DNA of 64,000 bases from Pigmentiphaga humi (GTDB lineage Bacteria; Pseudomonadota; Gammaproteobacteria; Burkholderiales; Burkholderiaceae_B): positions 186,001-250,000 of the forward strand of contig NZ_UWPJ01000008.1 of assembly GCF_900606115.1 (NCBI RefSeq). The letters are read 5' to 3'. Positions 1-8,881 of this stretch are shown in pieces; the stretch's first letter is position 1, and each line of letters begins with the position of its first letter. The notes under the pieces are model-generated. The model had not been told where the DNA came from. It worked only from the letters and a program-made list of their open reading frames with translations, and searched no databases. The position numbers and the translations under genes were made by a program.

Positions 1-401
1 AGCCGCCAGAATGCCGGCGAACCGAGCGCGGCCTGGATGTCCTTCAAGCCATTGTGCCCCGCATGGCTGCCGCCCTGCTTGAGCTTGGCCTGCCCCGGCA
101 GCAGGTCCAGTTCATCGTGCGCCACCAGAATCTGCTCGGGCGCCAGCTTGTAGAACCGGGCCAGCGCCCCGACCGACTGCCCGGAGCGGTTCATATAGGT
201 CATCGGCTTGACCAGCAGGACGATCTCCCCCGCCACCCGCGCCTTGGCCACGTGCCCGAAGAACTGTTTCTCGTTGGCGAAGGAAACACGCAGGTCGTCC
301 GCGATCTGGTCCAACAGCCAGAACCCCGCATTGTGTCGGGTACGTTCGTAGTCGGGACCGGGATTGCCGAGGCCGGCGATGAGACGGATAGGGTCGGGCA
401 T
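1..401 (-). CDS. pth: Peptidyl-tRNA hydrolase, N-terminal part (runs off the window)
   Basis: Pth cleaves peptidyl-tRNAs released from stalled ribosomes and recycles the tRNA in the cytoplasm. The reverse strand from the ATG at 401 reads [20 protein letters not shown], then TRHNAGFW with the catalytic-His motif, then [20 protein letters not shown] and [13 protein letters not shown], all Pth family signatures. About 133 of roughly 200 residues are inside the window; the C-terminus lies beyond position 1. A purine-rich stretch (GGGGAAG on the coding strand reads CTTCCCC, so it gives no clear Shine-Dalgarno) precedes the ATG. In many proteobacteria pth directly follows rplY; here rplY is about 10 kb away at 10755-11339. 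Confidence 0.95.
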   Translation of the reverse strand, partial: MPDPIRLIAGLGNPGPDYERTRHNAGFWLLDQIADDLRVSFANEKQFFGHVAKARVAGEIVLLVKPMTYMNRSGQSVGALARFYKLAPEQILVAHDELDLLPGQAKLKQGGSHAGHNGLKDIQAALGSPAFWR

Positions 402-550
402 GGAAACAAGGGGAAGAGAACCAACAGCCGCCATCCTACCGGCAAAGCCAGCCGCGCGCCGCGCCGCCGCCGGATCCACCCGGAATCGCCGGCTTGGCGC
501 CGCTCCGAACCCGTGAACGCGGAAGCCTGCGGTTAACCCCTATTTTTAAA

Positions 551-560
551 TCGTATACGA
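551..560. promoter_or_regulatory. Palindromic operator candidate upstream of GntR regulator
   Basis: TCGTATACGA is a perfect 10-bp palindrome in an AT-rich patch about 95 bp before the regulator start at 656. FCD-type GntR proteins commonly bind short palindromes centred on GTATAC-like cores. Assignment as the autoregulatory site is inference. Confidence 0.35.
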
Positions 561-655
561 AATATAGAATCCGTTATTACACAAACCCGATCCCGCCGTG
601 CGCGCACCGTAAAGATGCGCGCCAGCCAACCCTCAAGACTCAAGACGCTGCATCC

Positions 656-1351
656 ATGTTTCCCTGGCATTCGAATACGACCGAAGACTATTTCGCCACG
701 GTGCGCGAAACCAAGCTGTCCAAGCTGGTCCGCGACGACCTGCTGCAGCAGATCCTGGGCGGGCAGCTGCCGCCCGGCGCCCGTATCAACGAGCCCGACG
801 TCGCGGCGCGCCTGGGCGTGTCGCGCGTGCCGGTGCGCGAGGCATTGCGCGAACTCGAAAGCTCGGGACTGGTGGTGGCGCGCAAGCATGCCGGCGTATT
901 CGTGCGGGAACTCGACGCCGACGAAATCCGCGGACTGTACGACTTGCGCTCGCTGCTGGACGGCTACGCGGGACGCCGCACCGCACAGCTCACGCTGCCG
1001 CAGCGCCTGGACCTCGCCGATGCGCTCGACGAGTCGATCGCCGTCATGCGCGCCGCCGCCGATGTGCACGACGTCAGCAGCTATTACGCCGAGAACCTGC
1101 GTTTCCACTGGTTGCTGGTAGAGGCCGCCGACAACCTGCCGGTGGTCGAGACTTATCGCGGCGTGGTGCAGAAGCTGCACCTGTCGCGCCTGAAGAACCT
1201 GTCGCAGGACACCGGCATGCGCGTGTCCATCGCGGAACACGTAGAGATCGCCCAGGCGCTGCGCGACGGCGACGCGGCGCGCTGCGAAGCCTTGCTGGCC
1301 AGCCACGTCCACCGCGCCTTCGGACGGCTGGGCGACACCACGGATCCCTGA
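656..1351 (+). CDS. GntR-family transcriptional regulator (FadR/FCD type)
   Basis: A 231-residue regulator. The N-terminal winged helix-turn-helix is clear (KLSKLVRDDLLQQILGG, then GARINEPDVAARLGVSRVPVREALRELESSGLV). A C-terminal all-helical FCD ligand-binding domain follows, with RSLLDGYAGRRTA at about residues 98-110. FCD domains usually bind small carboxylates, often through a metal. The start at 656 (MFPWHSN) was chosen because the in-frame extension upstream to 494 crosses AT-rich, promoter-like DNA and has no family similarity. The Bug receptor and PrpD-like genes follow on the same strand, so they are its likely targets. The ligand is unknown. Confidence 0.85.
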   Translation: MFPWHSNTTEDYFATVRETKLSKLVRDDLLQQILGGQLPPGARINEPDVAARLGVSRVPVREALRELESSGLVVARKHAGVFVRELDADEIRGLYDLRSLLDGYAGRRTAQLTLPQRLDLADALDESIAVMRAAADVHDVSSYYAENLRFHWLLVEAADNLPVVETYRGVVQKLHLSRLKNLSQDTGMRVSIAEHVEIAQALRDGDAARCEALLASHVHRAFGRLGDTTDP

Positions 1352-1415
1352 GCCCCCCGGGTCCCGGCGGCCGCCGCAGAGCGGCCGCTTCATTCGAAAA
1401 AAGAGGAGACATGCC

Positions 1416-2396
1416 ATGCAACGACGTACGTTCCTTCAGGCAGCCCCCGTGCTGCTCGCCCCCGGTCTCGCGGGCCTGCCCGGCCTTGCCGGCGCGCAGG
1501 GCTATCCCGACAAGCCGATCCGCTACATCGTGCCGGTGGCGCCCGGCGGCGGCAGCGACATGGTCGGCCGCACGGTCTGCGAACGCTGGAGCCGCGCGCT
1601 CGGCCAGCAGATCGTCGTCGAGAACCAGGGCGGGGGCGGCGGCGTCATTGCCTGCCAGAACACCGCGCGCGCGCCGGCCGACGGCTATACCTTGATGCAA
1701 GGCTACGTGGCCACGCACGGCACCAGCCCGGCCACCCGCAAAGTGCCTTACGACGCGGTCAAAGAATTCACCCCCATCGGCATGATAGGCGCCACGCCGA
1801 ACATCCTGGTGATCGACCCCAAGCTGCCGATCAAGAACCTCAAGGAATTCGTCGAGTACGTGAAAGCCCATCCGGGACAGATCAGCTACGGCTCGGCCGG
1901 CGCCGGTTCGCTGACCCACCTGACCATGGAACTGATGGCCCAGCAGCTCGGCATTCCCATGACCCACGCCCCCTACCGCGGCGTGGCCCCGGCGCTCACC
2001 GACACCATCGGCAGCCAGACCCAGGCGGTCTTCCCGGGCCTGGCCGCCGCCCTGCAGCACATCCGCTCCGGCCGCCTGCGCGCGCTGGCGATCACGGGCA
2101 ACAGCCGGGCGCCTCAAGTGCCCGACGTGCCGACGCTGGACGAGCTCGGCCTGAAGAACTTCGACGCCGTGCAATGGTACGGCGTGGTCGGCCCGGCCGG
2201 CATTCCGGACAACGTGGTGACCAGGCTCAACGAGACCCTGAACACCGTGCTGAAGGCGCCCGACATGCGCGAAAAGCTCGGCGGCGAAGCCGTCGAGCCC
2301 ATGCCCATGTCGGCCCCCGAATTCAGCGACTACCTGCAGAAGGATCTGGCGCGCTGGACCGCGCTGGCCAAGGCGCAAAACATTTCCCTCGACTGA
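1416..2396 (+). CDS. Bug-family (TctC-like) periplasmic solute-binding protein
   Basis: Bug proteins are periplasmic receptors for carboxylates and related small acids, greatly expanded in Bordetella. This 326-residue protein starts with a secretion signal (MQRRTFLQAAPVLLAPGLAG to LAGAQG). It then shows the family signature YPDKPIRYIVPVAPGGGSD and later PADGYTLM, KVPYDAVKEFTPIGMIG and APYRGVAP. GAGGAG upstream of the ATG serves as ribosome binding site. It lies 64 nt after the GntR regulator and 22 nt before the PrpD-like gene, so the three may be co-transcribed. No TctA/TctB membrane genes are nearby, so it may feed a distant permease or act as a sensor. Confidence 0.9.
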   Translation: MQRRTFLQAAPVLLAPGLAGLPGLAGAQGYPDKPIRYIVPVAPGGGSDMVGRTVCERWSRALGQQIVVENQGGGGGVIACQNTARAPADGYTLMQGYVATHGTSPATRKVPYDAVKEFTPIGMIGATPNILVIDPKLPIKNLKEFVEYVKAHPGQISYGSAGAGSLTHLTMELMAQQLGIPMTHAPYRGVAPALTDTIGSQTQAVFPGLAAALQHIRSGRLRALAITGNSRAPQVPDVPTLDELGLKNFDAVQWYGVVGPAGIPDNVVTRLNETLNTVLKAPDMREKLGGEAVEPMPMSAPEFSDYLQKDLARWTALAKAQNISLD

Positions 2397-2418
2397 CGTT
2401 CTTCATCCTATCTATCCC

Positions 2419-3792
2419 ATGGCACGCAACACCCAGGTCCAGGCCGACCATAACGCCCCTCCCGTCACCCGCATCCTCGCCGAGTACGTCGCGACCCATT
2501 CTTCGCGCGGCTGGAGCGACGCGGTGGACCACGAAGCCCACCGCACCTTTCTCAACTGGCTGGGCTGCGCAGTGGGCGCGGCCCATCACGAGGCCGCGGC
2601 GGCGGCGCTGGCCGCCGTCGGCGTGCTGCAGCCGGCGCCGCAGGCAACAGTGGCGGGCCGGCGCGAAAAAGTCGACATCGCCAGCGCGGCGCTGATCAAC
2701 GGCATCACCTCGCACACCTTCGATTTCGACGACACCCACCTCAAGACCATCATTCACCCCGCCGGCCCCGTCGCCTCGGCGCTGCTGGCGCTGGCCGAAC
2801 TCAAGGGAGCCAGCGGCCGCGAGCTGATCGATGCGCTGGTGCTGGGCATCGACGTCGCCTGCCGCATGGGCAACGTGGTCTATCCCGAGCACTACGACCG
2901 CGGCTGGCACATCACCGGCACCACCGGCATGCTCGGCGCGGCCGCCGGCTGCGCGCGCCTGCTCGGGCTGAATGCCGACCAGACGCAGATGGCGCTGGGC
3001 ATCGCGGCCTCGCAGCCGATCGGCCTGCGCGAACAATTCGGCACCATGACCAAACCCTTCCATCCGGGCGCCGCGGCGCGCGCGGGCCTGATGTCGGCGC
3101 TGCTGGCGCAGCAGGGATTCACCGCCAGCCCCCGCGCGCTCGAGGCCCCGCGCGGCTTCGCCCAGGTCGTGTCGACCAAGACGGCGTGGAACGAGGCCAC
3201 CGATGAACTGGGCCGGCGCTTCGAGATCTCGTTCAACAGCTACAAGCCGTTCGCCTGCGGCATCGTGATCCATCCCAGCATCGACGCCTGCGTGCAGTTG
3301 CGCGCCCAGGGCGTGGCCGCCGACCAGGTCGAACGCATCGAGCTGAAGGTGCATTCGCTGGTGCTGGAACTGACCGGCAAAAAGGAGCCGGCCGATGGCC
3401 TGCAAGGCAAATTCAGCGTCTACCATGGCTGCGCCGCGGGATTGATCTTCGGCAAGGCAACCGAGGACGAGTACGCCGACGACATCGTCAACCGCGCCGA
3501 CATGGTGGCGCTGCGCCGCAAGGTCGTGGCGACGGTGGACGACGGCATCGACGAGGCCAGCGCCGACGTCACGGCGGTGCTGGCCGATGGGCGCCGGGTC
3601 CATGTTTTCGTGGAACATGCGATCGGCTCGCTGCAGCGCCCCATGAGCGATGCCGACCTGGAAAGGAAGTTCAGCGGCATGTCGGATCCGGTGCTGGGCG
3701 CACAGCGCACGGCTGCGCTGATCGCGGCCTGCTGGGAGCTGGGCGGCGCCGCCGACGTGCGCGCGCTTGCGGCATTGGCCCGGCCGGCGTAG
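2419..3792 (+). CDS. MmgE/PrpD-family protein
   Basis: A 457-residue member of the MmgE/PrpD family, which includes 2-methylcitrate dehydratase and related (de)hydratases and isomerases. Family landmarks are NGITSHTFDFDDTH (about residues 94-107), GIDVACRMGNVVYP, HITGTTGMLGAAAGCARLLG, and FNSYKPFACGIVIHPSIDAC. Length fits the family. It follows a Bug receptor by 22 nt and lacks prpB, prpC and acnD neighbours, so a true methylcitrate-cycle role is unlikely. A role on an imported polycarboxylate is more plausible. The specific substrate cannot be read from sequence. Confidence 0.85.
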   Translation: MARNTQVQADHNAPPVTRILAEYVATHSSRGWSDAVDHEAHRTFLNWLGCAVGAAHHEAAAAALAAVGVLQPAPQATVAGRREKVDIASAALINGITSHTFDFDDTHLKTIIHPAGPVASALLALAELKGASGRELIDALVLGIDVACRMGNVVYPEHYDRGWHITGTTGMLGAAAGCARLLGLNADQTQMALGIAASQPIGLREQFGTMTKPFHPGAAARAGLMSALLAQQGFTASPRALEAPRGFAQVVSTKTAWNEATDELGRRFEISFNSYKPFACGIVIHPSIDACVQLRAQGVAADQVERIELKVHSLVLELTGKKEPADGLQGKFSVYHGCAAGLIFGKATEDEYADDIVNRADMVALRRKVVATVDDGIDEASADVTAVLADGRRVHVFVEHAIGSLQRPMSDADLERKFSGMSDPVLGAQRTAALIAACWELGGAADVRALAALARPA

Positions 3793-3847
3793 CGGCCCAC
3801 GGAACCGGCCGGCCGTATCCGGGCCGGACGCCCGGGTAGCCAGGCGG

Positions 3848-3874
3848 CCGGGAGCGCAGGCGCTGCGCTCCCGG
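3848..3874. terminator. Hairpin between convergent operons
   Basis: A perfect 12-bp stem (CCGGGAGCGCAG and its complement) with a GCG loop lies between the stop of the PrpD-like gene and the stop of the convergent Bug gene. No T-run follows, so it is a probable bidirectional stop or mRNA end-stabilising structure rather than a textbook intrinsic terminator. Confidence 0.5.
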
Positions 3875-3880
3875 CGCGAT

Positions 3881-4852
3881 TCAATCGACCGTGATGTTCG
3901 CGCCCTTGGCGAGCTTGACCCAGAACTCGCCGTCTTCCACCAGGAAGGTCTCGAACGCTTCCGGCGAGGCCGACAATGCGACTTCGGTGCCTTCCTTGGC
4001 CAGCGCGGCCTTGACGTTGGGCTGGTTCATCGCCGCCGACGTGGCCTCGTAGATTTTCTTCACGACGTTGGCCGGCGTCTGCGCGGGGACGAAAACCCCA
4101 TACCAGAATTCCAGGTTGTACTCGGGCAGCCCGGCTTCGCGCATGCCCGGCAGATCGGGCACGAGAGAGGATTTTTCGCGGGTGCTGACGGCAATGGCGC
4201 GCAGCCTGCCGCCCTTGGCGAACGGCAGCACGGAAGGCGACGTGCCGAAGGTCAGCTGGGTGTCTCCCGCCATGACGGACTGCACCGCCGGGGCGCCGCC
4301 GCGATAGGGGACATGCGTCATGTCGGTGCCGGTCAGCAGCGTGAACAGCGCCGCCCCCAGGTGCGGCGCCGAGCCGTTGCCGGAGGTGGAATAGTTCAGC
4401 GCGCCGGGCTTGGCCTTGGCCTCCTTGATGAGGTCGCCCAGGCTATGGATGTCGGTCTTGGGATTGACCGCCAGCACGAGCGGCGAGGTGGTGATCTTGG
4501 TGACCGCCTTGAAATCCTTGGGGGTGTAGGTGAGCTTGGGATTCAAGGCGGGATTGATGGAAATGCTGCTGGGGCTGGCGATCAGGATGGTGTAGCCGTC
4601 CGCAGGCGCCTTGGCGACGTAGTCGGCGGCGATGCTGGAGCCCGCGCCCGGCTTGTTGTCGATGACGACGGTCTGCCCCAGCGCTTTGCTGAAGGCCTCG
4701 TTCATCGCGCGGGCGACGAAGTCCGCGGCGCCGCCCGGGGCGAAGCCGACGACGACGCGCACCGTGCGCGAGGGGTAGTCGTTCGATTGGGCCATGGCAT
4801 GCATGGCCGGCGCGCTCAGGCAGAGCGCCAGGATGAAGCGGGTGGTGCGCAT
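3881..4852 (-). CDS. Bug-family periplasmic solute-binding protein
   Basis: A 323-residue Bug receptor, last gene of a minus-strand operon with an oxidoreductase, a crotonase and a class III CoA-transferase. The signal peptide is MRTTRFILALCLSAPAMHAMA, cut before QSNDYPSRTVRVVVGFAPGG. Later landmarks are FVARAMNEAFSKALGQ, KAPADGYTILIASPS and THVPYRGGAPAVQSVMAGD. The ATG at 4852 is preceded by GAGGAG at good spacing. It likely imports or senses the acid that the CoA-transferase activates. The true ligand is unknown. Confidence 0.9.
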   Translation of the reverse strand: MRTTRFILALCLSAPAMHAMAQSNDYPSRTVRVVVGFAPGGAADFVARAMNEAFSKALGQTVVIDNKPGAGSSIAADYVAKAPADGYTILIASPSSISINPALNPKLTYTPKDFKAVTKITTSPLVLAVNPKTDIHSLGDLIKEAKAKPGALNYSTSGNGSAPHLGAALFTLLTGTDMTHVPYRGGAPAVQSVMAGDTQLTFGTSPSVLPFAKGGRLRAIAVSTREKSSLVPDLPGMREAGLPEYNLEFWYGVFVPAQTPANVVKKIYEATSAAMNQPNVKAALAKEGTEVALSASPEAFETFLVEDGEFWVKLAKGANITVD

Positions 4853-4890
4853 GGGGTGTCTCCTCGATCTTTTTTGTTTGGATGGACTGT

Positions 4891-5874
4891 TCAGACTGCA
4901 GGCATGCGTAGCACGATCTTGCCTGCATGGCCGCCCGACTCCATGCAGGCCTTGGCCGCGGCCAGTTCCTCGAATTCGAATCGCTTGTCGACCTGGGGCA
5001 CGATGCGTCCCGAGGCGAAGTAAGGCAACACCTCGGAACGGAACCGCGGCACAGCGGCGGCCCGTTGTTCCTTGGTGCGCAGTTTGTTGGACACGCCGAA
5101 GAGGGTGAGCCGCCTGGCATGCACGGCCTCGAGGTCGATCGGCGCCTCGAGCACGCCGTCCACGTAGCCGACGATGGCAAGCCGCCCCTGGAAGGCGGCG
5201 GCGCGGATGTTCTCGGCGAACACGCTGCCGCCCACCGCGTTGACGACCACGTCGGCGCCGCGCTGTCCGGTGGCGTCGAGCACGGCGGCGGCGAAGCCGG
5301 CGCCGCGGGTATGCAGCGCCACGTCGAGCCCGAGCGGCGCGAGCAAATCCAGCTTGTCCGCCGACCCCGAGGTGCCGATGACGCGGGCGCCCATCGCCTT
5401 GCCGAGCTGCAGCGACGCGACGCCGACGCCGGACGACACGCCGTTGATCAGCAGCCACTCCCCCGCCTGCAGCCGGCCTTGCAGGACCAGCATGTCGAAA
5501 GCGACGAGGAAGGTCAGGGGCAGGCATGCCGCCTGTTCCCACGACAGGGCGGCGGGCTTGGGCATGGCCTCGGCGGCGTCCATGAGGCAATACTCGGAGA
5601 ACGCGCCCGCGCATCGGCCCATGACCGGATCGCCCACCTTGAACTCGGCCACTTCACTGCCGGCCGCGACGACCTCGCCGGCGCCCTCGCCGCCGATCTG
5701 CTTCCAGCTTCCGGGCTGTCCATGCAAACCGTGTCCCGGCACGAACTCGCCCCGGTTCAGCCCGGCGGCATGCATGCGCACCAGCACCTGCTTCGGGCCG
5801 GGTTCCGGCATGGGCGATTCGCGGCATGCCAGCGTGGTGTCCGCGTCGGTCATCTGCATCCAGTAGCTTTTCAT
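4891..5874 (-). CDS. Zinc-independent quinone oxidoreductase-like MDR alcohol dehydrogenase
   Basis: A 327-residue medium-chain dehydrogenase/reductase of the quinone oxidoreductase type. An N-terminal GroES-like domain (EPGPKQVLVRMHAAGLNRGE, then GGEGAGEVVAAGSEVAEFKVGD) is followed by a Rossmann domain with the NADP-binding run NGVSSGVGVASLQLGKAMGA. The catalytic-zinc Cys/His set of true alcohol dehydrogenases is absent. The start at 5874 (MKSYWMQMTD) sits 17 nt after the crotonase stop. In this operon it may reduce an enoyl-CoA-derived double bond or a carbonyl product. That role is inference. Confidence 0.85.
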   Translation of the reverse strand: MKSYWMQMTDADTTLACRESPMPEPGPKQVLVRMHAAGLNRGEFVPGHGLHGQPGSWKQIGGEGAGEVVAAGSEVAEFKVGDPVMGRCAGAFSEYCLMDAAEAMPKPAALSWEQAACLPLTFLVAFDMLVLQGRLQAGEWLLINGVSSGVGVASLQLGKAMGARVIGTSGSADKLDLLAPLGLDVALHTRGAGFAAAVLDATGQRGADVVVNAVGGSVFAENIRAAAFQGRLAIVGYVDGVLEAPIDLEAVHARRLTLFGVSNKLRTKEQRAAAVPRFRSEVLPYFASGRIVPQVDKRFEFEELAAAKACMESGGHAGKIVLRMPAV

Positions 5875-5891
5875 TGTCCCCCCTGGCCGGC

Positions 5892-6701
5892 TCATCGGCC
5901 GACGAATACCGGCTTGCGCTTCTGCATGAAGGCGGTGCGTCCTTCGGCGTAGTCTTCGCTGTCGAAGCAGCCGCGGATGAGCGCGGTGCAACGGTCCAGG
6001 TCGAGCTCCGGCGAAGGCTTGAGAATCTCGGTGGTGATCGCCTTGGCGGCGGCCACGGTCAGCGGCGCGTTCTCGGCGATGGCCTGCGTGTACTCGGCCA
6101 GCAGCGCCGGCAGTTCGTCCACCGTGCTGCTGCGGCTGATGAGCCCCAGCGCCCGGGCCTCGCCGGCGCCGATGCGCCGGGCGGTGAAGAACAGGTCCTT
6201 CGCCGCTCCCGGCCCAATCAGGTCGATCAGGTTCTTCATGGCCGAATAGCGGTAGCCCAGCCCCAGGCGGGCCGCGGGGATGGAGAAAACCGAGTTGTCG
6301 GAGGCGATCCGGATGTCGCAGCTGATGGCGACGTTCACGCCGCCGCCTATGCAATAGCCGCTGATGCATGCCAGCGTGGGCTTGGGAAAATCGTGGATGG
6401 CCATGAGCGTGCCCTCGGCCATGGCCTCGTAGCGGGTGACGGCCTCTCGCGCCGCGCGCATGTCTTCGAACTGGGAAATGTCGGCGCCCGAAACGAAGGC
6501 CTTGCCTCCGGCTCCGGAGAAGACGACCAGGCGCACGCGGTCGTCGCCGCGCGCGGCGTCGAGCAGCGGCGGCACCGCTTCCCACATGTCCGCCGACAGC
6601 GCGTTGTGGCGCGAAGGATTGTTGAACCGGATGTGCAGCGTGGCGCCATCGAGCCACGTCAGGACACGCTCGGTGGACGATCGGTAGTCGGGATGGGACA
6701 T
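5892..6701 (-). CDS. Enoyl-CoA hydratase/isomerase (crotonase) family protein
   Basis: A 269-residue crotonase-fold protein, expected to act on an acyl-CoA. The oxyanion-hole segments are visible: GKAFVSGADISQFED (about residues 69-83) and ISGYCIGGGVNVAISCDIRIA. The two catalytic Glu positions of classical enoyl-CoA hydratase are not conserved: GGGVNVAI replaces GGGCELAM, and FSIPAARLGLGY has Ala where PE is usual. It may therefore be an isomerase, hydrolase, decarboxylase or other crotonase rather than a hydratase. Its ATG overlaps the CoA-transferase stop by one base (TGATG), indicating translational coupling. Confidence 0.85.
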   Translation of the reverse strand: MSHPDYRSSTERVLTWLDGATLHIRFNNPSRHNALSADMWEAVPPLLDAARGDDRVRLVVFSGAGGKAFVSGADISQFEDMRAAREAVTRYEAMAEGTLMAIHDFPKPTLACISGYCIGGGVNVAISCDIRIASDNSVFSIPAARLGLGYRYSAMKNLIDLIGPGAAKDLFFTARRIGAGEARALGLISRSSTVDELPALLAEYTQAIAENAPLTVAAAKAITTEILKPSPELDLDRCTALIRGCFDSEDYAEGRTAFMQKRKPVFVGR

Positions 6702-7891
6702 CAGTAGACTCCCTGGGATTTCATGCGGGCCATATCGTCGGCGTGGTATCCCAGCTCCTGCAGGATCTCCTCGGTGTGCTCGCCCCGCCGCGGCGCGGCG
6801 CGCGCGATGGTGCTGGGCGTGCGCGTCAGTTGCACCGGCTGGCCGACCAGGCGCTGCCTGCCGAGCCGCTGCGATACGACTTCCTTGACCATGCCCAGAT
6901 GCCGGACCTGCGGTTCGTCGAAGACCTCGGCCAGGTCGTTGATGAGCCCGCAGGCGACGCCGCCCTCGTTGAAGCGGGTGATCCAGTAGCCGCGGTCCTG
7001 CTCGGCCAGCCGGCGGTCGATCTCGGCGTTGAGCGTGTCGCGGTTCGCCGAGCGCGAGGCCTTGTCGTGATAGCGCTCGTCGGTGATCCATTCGGGCGCG
7101 CCCAGGATGGCGCAGAAGCGCTCCCAGATCTTGGAGCCGAACACGGCGATATTCATATAGCCGTCGCGCGCCTTGTAGACGCCGGTGGGGATGCTGGTGG
7201 GATGGAAGTTGCCGGCCTGGGTGGCCACTTCGCCATCGATCAGATAGCGCGAGGTCTGGAAATCCATCATGTAGACCATGGACTCCAGGAGCGAGGTGTG
7301 CAGCCACTGCCCCTTGCCCGAGGACGCGCGCTCGAGCAGCGCAACCAGGATGCCCTGCGCGGCGAAGATGCCCGCGCACAGATCGCCGATGGGAATGCCC
7401 ACCCGCACCGGGCCGCCGCCCGGCAGGCCGGTCACCGACATCAGGCCGCTCATGCCCTGGGCGATCTGGTCGAAACCGGGACGCTGGGCATACGGGCCCG
7501 TTTGCCCGAAGCCGGAAATGCTGGCGTACACCAGCCCGGGGTTGGCCTCGGCCAGCGTTTCATAGTCGATGCCCAGGCGGAATTTCACGTCGGGGCGAAA
7601 ATTCTCCACCACCACGTCGGCGGTCGCGATCAGCCGCTTGAGCGTGGCGATGCCGTCGGCCTCCTTCAGGTTGAGCGTGATGGAGCGCTTGTTGCGGTGG
7701 GTGTACTGATAGTCCGAACCGTCCTGTCCGCCCAGGGTGTCGTCGCCGCGCATGTGTTCGGGCATCTGCACCTGGATCACGTCTGCGCCCCAGTCCGCCA
7801 GTTGGCGGCACGCGGTGGGGCCGGCGCGCACCTGGGTGAGGTCGATGACGCGGAAGCGCTTGAGCGCGTCGGAAGCCGGAAGATGGGGCAT
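6701..7891 (-). CDS. Class III (CaiB/BaiF) CoA-transferase
   Basis: A 396-residue family III CoA-transferase that moves CoA between carboxylates through an enzyme-bound aspartyl-CoA. The N-terminal RVIDLTQVRAGPTACRQLAD, THRNKRSITLNLK, VVENFRPDVKFRLGIDY and GRPAGAP-equivalent FGQTGPYAQRPGFDQ are typical. The nucleophilic Asp is probably in VGIPIGDLCAGIFA. Start 7891 (MPHLPASDALKRF) was preferred over 7936 because the earlier in-frame codons lie in promoter DNA and AGAGAG precedes 7891. First gene of a four-gene operon, divergent from the GntR regulator at 8045, its likely controller. Confidence 0.88.
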   Translation of the reverse strand: MPHLPASDALKRFRVIDLTQVRAGPTACRQLADWGADVIQVQMPEHMRGDDTLGGQDGSDYQYTHRNKRSITLNLKEADGIATLKRLIATADVVVENFRPDVKFRLGIDYETLAEANPGLVYASISGFGQTGPYAQRPGFDQIAQGMSGLMSVTGLPGGGPVRVGIPIGDLCAGIFAAQGILVALLERASSGKGQWLHTSLLESMVYMMDFQTSRYLIDGEVATQAGNFHPTSIPTGVYKARDGYMNIAVFGSKIWERFCAILGAPEWITDERYHDKASRSANRDTLNAEIDRRLAEQDRGYWITRFNEGGVACGLINDLAEVFDEPQVRHLGMVKEVVSQRLGRQRLVGQPVQLTRTPSTIARAAPRRGEHTEEILQELGYHADDMARMKSQGVY

Positions 7892-7937
7892 GAGTCTCTC
7901 TTTCGCTGTTATTTCGGCATAGTGTTGCCACATCATA

Positions 7938-7964
7938 GAATATTGTCAACACTTTGCGATATTC
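7938..7964. promoter_or_regulatory. Inverted repeat in divergent promoter region
   Basis: In the AT-rich gap between the CoA-transferase and the divergent GntR gene, GAATATTG (7938-7945) and CGATATTC (7957-7964) form an 8-bp inverted repeat with one mismatch. It is a candidate operator for the GntR protein at 8045. A function is inferred from position only. Confidence 0.3.
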
Positions 7965-8044
7965 GTAGACACATTTCAGCGATATGTACACCGCTGGCTG
8001 CCTCGGACGAGGTTTGCCCGCAGGCTTTCAGGTAGGATTGCCCG

Positions 8045-8719
8045 ATGGACGACTCTCCCTCCCCCACCCGCAGCGCGGTCCTGTCCCAAACCGTCGCCGA
8101 AGAGCTGAAGCGCTTGATCTATTCGGGCGAATTCCAGCCGGGCGAACGCCTCAACGAGGCCGCGCTCGCCATCCGCATGGGCACCAGCCGCGGCCCCATC
8201 CGCGAGGCCATGAAAGTGCTGGCCGGTCTCGGACTGGTCACGCCGGTGCCCAACAAAGGGGTATTCGTGCGGCAGTTGTCCGTGCGCGAGATGATCGAGG
8301 TCTACGAATTGCGCGCGCTGGTGTTCGGCTACGCCGCGGAGCGGGCCTGCGAACATTTCTCCCCTGAGGCCGGAGCGCGCTTCGAGCGGCTGCTGGCCGG
8401 CATGGACGAAGCCTGCGAGGCCAGCGACGGCACGCGCTACTACGAGTTGAACCTGGCCTACCACGAGCTGATCCTGGATCTGTGCGGCAACCGGCGGGCG
8501 CGGCAAGCCTACGACGACTACGTCAAAGAGCTGCATTTGTTCCGGCGCAGGTACTTCAATGTGCGCAGCAACATGCGCAAGTCGAACGTGGAGCACCGCA
8601 AAATCTACGAGGCGATCGCCTCCGGAAGCGCGGCCAAGGCGCGCGCGGCGGCCGAACGGCACGTGCTCGACGGCCGGTCCAGGCTGCTGGCCACGCTCGA
8701 AGAACCGCTGGCGGGATAG
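8045..8719 (+). CDS. GntR-family transcriptional regulator (FCD type)
   Basis: A 224-residue regulator. The winged helix-turn-helix is in ELKRLIYSGEFQPGERLNEA and AALAIRMGTSRGPIREAMKV. An FCD domain starts near YELRALVFGYAAERACE and carries histidines suited to metal binding (NLAYHELILDLCGNRRA, EHRKIYEAI). It is divergent from the CoA-transferase operon and 162 nt upstream of an aldehyde dehydrogenase on its own strand, so it may control both. Confidence 0.85.
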   Translation: MDDSPSPTRSAVLSQTVAEELKRLIYSGEFQPGERLNEAALAIRMGTSRGPIREAMKVLAGLGLVTPVPNKGVFVRQLSVREMIEVYELRALVFGYAAERACEHFSPEAGARFERLLAGMDEACEASDGTRYYELNLAYHELILDLCGNRRARQAYDDYVKELHLFRRRYFNVRSNMRKSNVEHRKIYEAIASGSAAKARAAAERHVLDGRSRLLATLEEPLAG

Positions 8720-8881
8720 CCGCCGCGCCGGGCCGAGGCGGCGGCCGGGTCTGAGCGAAAACCGCGCGTCGCGCCTGCCCATGCCGGGCGCAGCACTCCG
8801 GCGCGCACAGCAGGTTTGCGGCAAACACAAAGCAAATACCGCGCGAGCGTCCTACAGTCCTGGGTTTCAGGAGATATTGCC

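Noticed and set aside
54-536. Plus-strand open frame over the pth region
   Set aside because: It is the antisense of pth, which has a full set of family motifs.
2419-3792. 2-methylcitrate dehydratase of propionate degradation (prpD)
   Set aside because: The family match is good, but no prpB/prpC/acnD neighbours exist and a Bug gene precedes it, so only the family name is given.
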